A stretch of DNA of 6,690 nt, taken from Betaproteobacteria bacterium (lineage in GTDB: Bacteria; Pseudomonadota; Gammaproteobacteria; Burkholderiales; Burkholderiaceae_C). The notes beneath the pieces were generated by a model. That model was not told the DNA's origin. It ran no database searches and saw nothing but the letters and a program-made list of their open reading frames with translations. The translations under genes and the position numbers were made by a program. Where the stretch lies: the NCBI GenBank assembly GCA_009918225.1, contig RGEP01000101.1, positions 1 to 6,690 of the forward strand. Direction: 5' to 3'. This document shows positions 1 to 6,690 of the stretch, one piece after another. Numbering within the stretch: position 1 is the stretch's first letter; each line of letters opens with the position of its first letter.

Positions 1-590
1 ATGGTGATGCGGCTGCGAAACGCCAGCCGGTGCGAACGGGTCCAGGACTCGATTTCGCGGTTGGCTTCGTAGAAGGTGACGTGGTCGCCGCTGCTGTAGC
101 TCGAGGCCGTGACCGCCACCCCCTGCAGGTGGCCCTGGGCCATGAGCTGGGGCAACCGATCCAGGGCGACGGTTTGCTGCAACAGGGCCTGCAGCGGTGT
201 GTTGTCCAGCAGCGACCGAGGCCGCGCCCGGCGCCACCGCGCAATGGCCCAGCCCAAGGTGAACATGGTCAGCCACCTCGCGCCGGTGCGCACCACGCCA
301 AACGCATCAGCTCGGTAGATCTGTTCGGCACTGAAACCCGACCAGGTGTCTTCCAACATCTGCACCGCCACCTCAAACCGGTCGGCCTGGCAGGCGAGCA
401 CCGTGCCGATGATGGCCCCGGCCGAGGTGCCGGCAATCACCGGAAAGGGGTTGTCAGTGGGCGCGCCGCTGGTGCGGCGGATGTGGTTGATGGCGCTGAG
501 CACGCCCACCTGGTAGGCCGCCCGCGCGCCACCACCGGTGAGCACCAAGCCCGTCAGGGGCTGCTGAGCGCAGGCGCTGTGGTCCATCAT
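1..590 (-). CDS. Patatin-like phospholipase family protein, 3' end outside the window
   Basis: Serine hydrolase of the patatin family, expected to cleave acyl chains from phospholipids or other lipids with a Ser-Asp dyad. From the ATG at 590, 196 codons are visible without a stop. Residues 15-31 read LVLTGGGARAAYQVGVL, containing the glycine-rich oxyanion-hole motif GGGAR (19-23). Residues 54-58, GTSAG, form the nucleophile elbow with S56 as the predicted catalytic serine. The partner Asp (DG[GA] motif) should lie beyond the left edge and cannot be checked. There is no signal peptide, so a cytoplasmic or membrane-associated location is likely. A second ATG follows directly at 587; only a weak GGA precedes either start, so the exact start is uncertain. 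The gene lies 37 bp after the dnaE stop on the same strand, with no visible terminator between, which suggests co-transcription. The substrate is unknown; the family call is firm. Confidence 0.9.
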   Translation of the reverse strand, partial: MMDHSACAQQPLTGLVLTGGGARAAYQVGVLSAINHIRRTSGAPTDNPFPVIAGTSAGAIIGTVLACQADRFEVAVQMLEDTWSGFSAEQIYRADAFGVVRTGARWLTMFTLGWAIARWRRARPRSLLDNTPLQALLQQTVALDRLPQLMAQGHLQGVAVTASSYSSGDHVTFYEANREIESWTRSHRLAFRSRIT

Positions 591-627
591 GGGTCCGGCC
601 GGCGTGCCGCGTGCGATGAACAGCCGC

Positions 628-4347
<3,720 letters not shown>

Positions 4348-4353
4348 GCGTCC

Positions 4354-4359
4354 ATTGTA
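4354..4359 (-). promoter_or_regulatory. Candidate -10 box for dnaE
   Basis: On the minus strand the hexamer TACAAT (5 of 6 match to TATAAT) ends seven bases before the A of the dnaE ATG. Standard sigma-70 geometry would place +1 on that A, giving a leaderless mRNA. No convincing -35 box sits 16-18 bp further upstream; the best-placed hexamer is CGATCA. The stretch before the ATG also lacks a clear Shine-Dalgarno, having only a GGA at 4353-4351. The main dnaE promoter could lie elsewhere, so this is a weak call based on one hexamer. Confidence 0.35.
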
Positions 4360-4397
4360 GGAAGTTGCCCTTGGAATGATCGGCGGCCTTGCAATCC

Positions 4398-4403
4398 TAG
4401 AAT
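4398..4403 (+). promoter_or_regulatory. Candidate -10 box for trhO
   Basis: TAGAAT (5 of 6 match to TATAAT) ends seven bases before the G of the GTG at 4410, so +1 would fall on or next to that GTG. The best -35-like hexamer is TTGGAA at 4371-4376, but its 21-bp spacer is too long. The hexamer lies in the 62-bp region shared with the divergent dnaE gene, which must hold the promoters of both genes unless they lie within the coding regions. Confidence 0.35.
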
Positions 4404-4405
4404 TC

Positions 4406-4413
4406 AGAGGTGA
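4406..4413 (+). promoter_or_regulatory. Possible ribosome binding site pointing to a TTG start of trhO
   Basis: AGAGGTGA resembles the anti-16S consensus AGGAGGTGA. It overlaps the GTG at 4410 and so cannot serve it. It lies eight bases before an in-frame TTG at 4422, which is good spacing. If used, TrhO would begin at the fifth residue of the longer reading, giving M-NIAAYRFVPL. This conflicts with the candidate -10 box at 4398-4403, whose +1 would fall inside the site, so at most one of the two arrangements is right. Confidence 0.35.
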
Positions 4414-5141
4414 CTTCCGTCTTGAACATCGCAGCCTACCGTTTCGTGCCCCTGCAGAACCTGCCGGTTTGGCAGGCCGAGCTGCTGCAAGCGGCGCAGG
4501 GCTTGGGGCTCAAAGGCACGGTGCTGCTGGCCGAAGAAGGCATCAACCTGTTTCTGGCCGGCCCTGAGGCTGAGGTGCGTCTGTGGCTGCAGGGCCTGTG
4601 CCAGCACCAGCCCTTTGCGGGCCTTCGGGCCAAAGAAAGCTGGAGCGAGCAAGTGCCCTTCAAGCGGCTGCGGGTGAAGATCAAGCGCGAGATCATCCGA
4701 ATGAACCAAGCGGCCGTGGTGCCAGCAGCCGGGCGCGCGCCGGCCGTCGAGGCGGCCACGTTGGCGCGCTGGCTGGCCCAGGGACATGACGATCATGGCC
4801 GTCCGGTGGTGACCTTGGACACGCGCAACCGCTTCGAAGTGGACGAGGGCACGTTTGAAGGGGCCCTGGACTGGAACCTGTCCAAGTTCAGCGACTTTCC
4901 GCAGGCCCTGGCCCAGCATGCCCAAAGCTTGCGCGACAAAACCGTGGTGAGCTTTTGCACCGGCGGAATCCGATGCGAGAAGGCCGCCTTGGTGATGCAG
5001 GAGGCCGGGCTGAAGCATGCCTACCAGCTGGAGGGCGGCATCCTGCAGTACTTTGAAGACACCGACGGCGCCCCACACTGGCGCGGCCGCTGCGTGGTCT
5101 TTGATGAGCGCGGGTCCTTGGACGCTGAGCTTCGGGCCTAA
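4410..5141 (+). CDS. trhO: tRNA uridine(34) hydroxylase, rhodanese family (TrhO/YceA, short form)
   Basis: Cytoplasmic enzyme of the TrhO (YceA, UPF0176) family, which makes 5-hydroxyuridine at wobble position 34 of certain tRNAs in an oxygen-dependent reaction and so supports later cmo5U/mcmo5U formation. The protein has 243 residues. The N-terminal acylphosphatase-like domain (about 1-100) includes the family segment GTVLLAEEGIN (36-46) and RLRVKIKREII (86-96). The rhodanese domain follows (about 110-230), with the VTLDTRNRFEVDEGTFEGA segment at 134-152 and the active-site loop FCTGGIRCEKA (182-192), where C183 is the predicted catalytic cysteine. GRCVVFDER (226-234) closes the core. It ends soon after, without the Cys-rich C-terminal extension of long forms such as the E. 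coli protein of about 350 residues. The start is uncertain: GTG at 4410, or TTG at 4422 with a better-spaced Shine-Dalgarno. It stands alone on the plus strand between two minus-strand genes. Confidence 0.93.
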   Translation: MTSVLNIAAYRFVPLQNLPVWQAELLQAAQGLGLKGTVLLAEEGINLFLAGPEAEVRLWLQGLCQHQPFAGLRAKESWSEQVPFKRLRVKIKREIIRMNQAAVVPAAGRAPAVEAATLARWLAQGHDDHGRPVVTLDTRNRFEVDEGTFEGALDWNLSKFSDFPQALAQHAQSLRDKTVVSFCTGGIRCEKAALVMQEAGLKHAYQLEGGILQYFEDTDGAPHWRGRCVVFDERGSLDAELRA

Positions 5142-5165
5142 GCGGAAACCGGCGCCTTTGGTCCC

Positions 5166-5193
5166 GGGTTTGGGGTCAGGGGTTTGGGGCCAG
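5166..5193. repeat. 14-bp tandem duplication in the trhO/rlmB convergent gap
   Basis: GGGTTTGGGGTCAG (5166-5179) is followed directly by GGGTTTGGGGCCAG (5180-5193), 13 of 14 identical. The second unit runs into ACCCA, so TGGG (5185-5188) and CCCA can pair as a short, imperfect stem. The whole 68-bp gap lies between the two stop codons, where convergent terminators would be expected. I see no stable hairpin followed by a T run on either strand, so I do not call a terminator. Confidence 0.7.
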
Positions 5194-5209
5194 ACCCAGC
5201 GCGGACCAC

Positions 5210-5962
5210 TCAGGCCGCGGAGCCCCGCCGCTGGCGCAGGGCCTCGTACAGGCACACCGCCGAGGCCACCGACACATTGAGGCTTTCCACCGCGCCGGCC
5301 ATGGGAATGTGCACCAGCTCGTCGCAGGTCTTGCGGGTCAGCTGGCGCATGCCAGGCCCTTCGGCGCCCAGTACCAGGGCCACCGGCCCGCGCAGATCGA
5401 CGTCGTAGAGCGAACGGGGCGCATCGTCGCTCGTGCCGATGATGCGAATCTGGCGCTCCTTCAATTCGCCCAGCGTGCGCGCCAGGTTCACCACCATGAA
5501 GTAGGGCACGGTCTCAGCGGCACCGCTGGCCACCTTGGCCACGGTGGCGTTCAAACCCACGGCGTGGTCGCGCGGGGCGATCACCGCCTGGGCACCCGCC
5601 CCATCGGCCACGCGCAGGCAGGCCCCCAGGTTGTGCGGGTCGGTCACGCCATCGAGCACCAACAGCAACGGTGTTTGGCCGCGCTCATGCACCTCGTCCA
5701 GGTGATCGTCGATGGAGTGCTGCGCCTTCAGCGGCTGCACCCGCGCCACCACGCCCTGGTGCGGCGAACGGCCCGCCAGCTGGGCCAGGCCGGCTGCGTC
5801 GCTGTCCACGAGCTTCACCCCGGCTTCCTGGGCCCGCTGCAACAGGCCGCGCATGCGGCCGTCGCGCCGCTGCACGTCGTGGTGCAGCTCCAGCACCGAA
5901 TCGGGCGCCGTCTTGAGCCGCACCGTCACCGCGTGAAAACCGAAGAGGATTTTGTTGTTCAT
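5210..5962 (-). CDS. rlmB: 23S rRNA (guanosine(2251)-2'-O)-methyltransferase
   Basis: SPOUT-class, SAM-dependent methyltransferase that 2'-O-methylates G2251 in the P-loop of 23S rRNA at the peptidyl-transferase centre during 50S assembly. The protein has 250 residues, close to the 243 of E. coli. The N-terminal substrate-binding domain (about 1-80) starts MNNKILFGFHAV, typical of the family. The catalytic knot domain holds motif 1, LVLDGVTDPHNLGACLRVAD (101-120, with N111 and R117), motif 2, LVLGAEGPGM (196-205, with E201), and motif 3, IPMAGAVESLNVSVASAVCLYE (219-240, with S227 and N229). Together these form the trefoil-knot SAM site. The frame stays open upstream to an ATG at 6148, but that stretch overlaps the DUF1624 gene and resembles no part of RlmB, so the ATG at 5962 is chosen. 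No strong Shine-Dalgarno precedes it. It lies 29 bp after the DUF1624 stop on the same strand and may be co-transcribed with it. Confidence 0.96.
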   Translation of the reverse strand: MNNKILFGFHAVTVRLKTAPDSVLELHHDVQRRDGRMRGLLQRAQEAGVKLVDSDAAGLAQLAGRSPHQGVVARVQPLKAQHSIDDHLDEVHERGQTPLLLVLDGVTDPHNLGACLRVADGAGAQAVIAPRDHAVGLNATVAKVASGAAETVPYFMVVNLARTLGELKERQIRIIGTSDDAPRSLYDVDLRGPVALVLGAEGPGMRQLTRKTCDELVHIPMAGAVESLNVSVASAVCLYEALRQRRGSAA

Positions 5963-5991
5963 CGAGCGATTGTCGCCGTGGGCGCTTGCCT

Positions 5992-6690
5992 TTATCGGCT
6001 CAGGAGCAGCAACAGGCCCCAAAACAGCGGCTGGTGCAGCATGTACAGGGTCAACGGCCACTGGCCCAGGAATGCCAGGGCGCGCGTGATGCGTGCCTCG
6101 GGCAGGTGCAAGCGCCGCAACTGGGGACCAACGGCCAGGCCCATCCACACCATGCCCATCCAGGGCAGAAGCGGCGCATAGTCTTCCGTGACCGGCTTGT
6201 GGGTGACCAGGCCCACGCCGTTGAGCCAGCGGCTGTCAAACACGGGGTGCTGCCAGACCTGCGGGGCCAACACGGCCAGCACCGCCAAGCCCAAGAGCAC
6301 ACGCGGGGGCCATGCGGCGGTCAAGCGCGCCAGCAGCACCATGAGCGCCAGGCCGTGCAAGACACCAAAGCTGATCCAGCTGTTCGGAAACACCAACCAC
6401 GTGGCCAGCGACACCAGGCCAGCGCAGGCCACCACCTGGGCCCAGCGGCGCCAAAAGCGCCGCCAGCTCGGTGCTTGGGCCTGCGCGATCGCCTGTGAAG
6501 CCCCGGCGCAGAACATGAAGAGGCTCACAATGCACACCCGTTGCCACGTCCAAAACGGATCGGACAGAAACTGCTGGTGCGGCTGCAGCCACCCGAAGTG
6601 GTTCAGGTCAAAACAAAGGTGAAACGCCAACATCCACACGATGGCCACGCCGCGCAGGGCATCCAGGCTCTGCAGGCGCGCTTCGGGGCT
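5992..6690 (-). CDS. DUF1624/HGSNAT-type multi-pass membrane acyltransferase, 5' end outside the window
   Basis: Integral inner-membrane protein of the DUF1624 (heparan-alpha-glucosaminide N-acetyltransferase catalytic-like) family. In the window 232 residues are visible, open to the right edge. The first visible residues, ARLQSLDALRGVAIVWMLAFH (4-24), match the family opening: an LDxLRG motif, then a first membrane helix with a conserved His (H24), continuing LCFDLNHFGW. About seven hydrophobic segments can be seen (near 15-29, 47-70, 83-101, 104-122, 131-146, 173-188 and 204-230). PLLPWMGMVWMG (173-184) and LYMLHQPLFW (215-224) are further family-like signatures. Few residues should be missing at the N terminus because the LDxLRG motif normally lies near it; the true start is outside the window. 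A GTG at 6648 is a poor start because it would cut into the family motif. The substrate of bacterial members is mostly unknown. The gene may form an operon with rlmB. Confidence 0.88.
   Translation of the reverse strand, partial: SPEARLQSLDALRGVAIVWMLAFHLCFDLNHFGWLQPHQQFLSDPFWTWQRVCIVSLFMFCAGASQAIAQAQAPSWRRFWRRWAQVVACAGLVSLATWLVFPNSWISFGVLHGLALMVLLARLTAAWPPRVLLGLAVLAVLAPQVWQHPVFDSRWLNGVGLVTHKPVTEDYAPLLPWMGMVWMGLAVGPQLRRLHLPEARITRALAFLGQWPLTLYMLHQPLFWGLLLLLSR

Noticed and set aside
5142..5209. A bidirectional rho-independent terminator between trhO and rlmB.
   Set aside because: Only short or imperfect stems can be drawn (AAACC/GGTTT and TGGG/CCCA) and no T run follows on either strand.
4404..5255. 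A minus-strand open frame of 283 codons antisense to trhO and running into the 3' end of rlmB.
   Set aside because: trhO on the plus strand has a full set of family motifs; the opposite product matches nothing I recognise and reads as a GC-driven shadow.
5963..6148. N-terminal extension of rlmB by 62 codons to an upstream ATG.
   Set aside because: The extension overlaps the DUF1624 coding region, is Pro/Ala/Gly-rich and has no counterpart in RlmB, whose family begins at the GFHAV segment just after the ATG at 5962.

Overview
The window is ordinary chromosomal DNA of a high-GC beta-proteobacterium, most likely a member of the Burkholderiales and probably Comamonadaceae-like. This taxonomic call is an inference from GC-rich third codon positions and the style of the DnaE, TrhO and RlmB proteins; no rRNA gene is present to confirm it. 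Five protein genes fill almost all of the window. I see no tRNA, rRNA, CRISPR array, insertion sequence, integrase or phage gene, and no stretch of more than 100 bases without a gene.

Layout from left to right. A patatin-like phospholipase gene (minus strand, 3' end cut off by the window edge) lies 37 bp downstream of dnaE, the replicative DNA polymerase III alpha subunit (minus strand, complete, 1239 residues). The two are probably co-transcribed. A 62-bp divergent intergenic region separates dnaE from trhO (plus strand, 243 residues), a rhodanese-type tRNA U34 hydroxylase. A 68-bp convergent gap carrying a 14-bp tandem duplication separates trhO from rlmB (minus strand, 250 residues), the 23S rRNA Gm2251 methyltransferase. 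A DUF1624/HGSNAT-type multi-pass membrane protein gene (minus strand, 5' end cut off) lies 29 bp upstream of rlmB and reads in the same direction.

The functions are DNA replication (dnaE), RNA modification for translation (trhO, rlmB), and lipid or cell-envelope metabolism (patatin, DUF1624). They do not form an obvious joint pathway or a defence or accessory system. The features most worth a second look are small. DnaE has a low-complexity insertion of about 55 residues in its C-terminal tau-binding region, with a 12-bp tandem repeat inside it. Both divergent genes have a -10-like hexamer placed so that transcription would begin on the first base of the start codon. The trhO/rlmB gap holds a tandem duplication with a partial GGGGTC...GACCC-like element. 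I found no convincing new biological system here.
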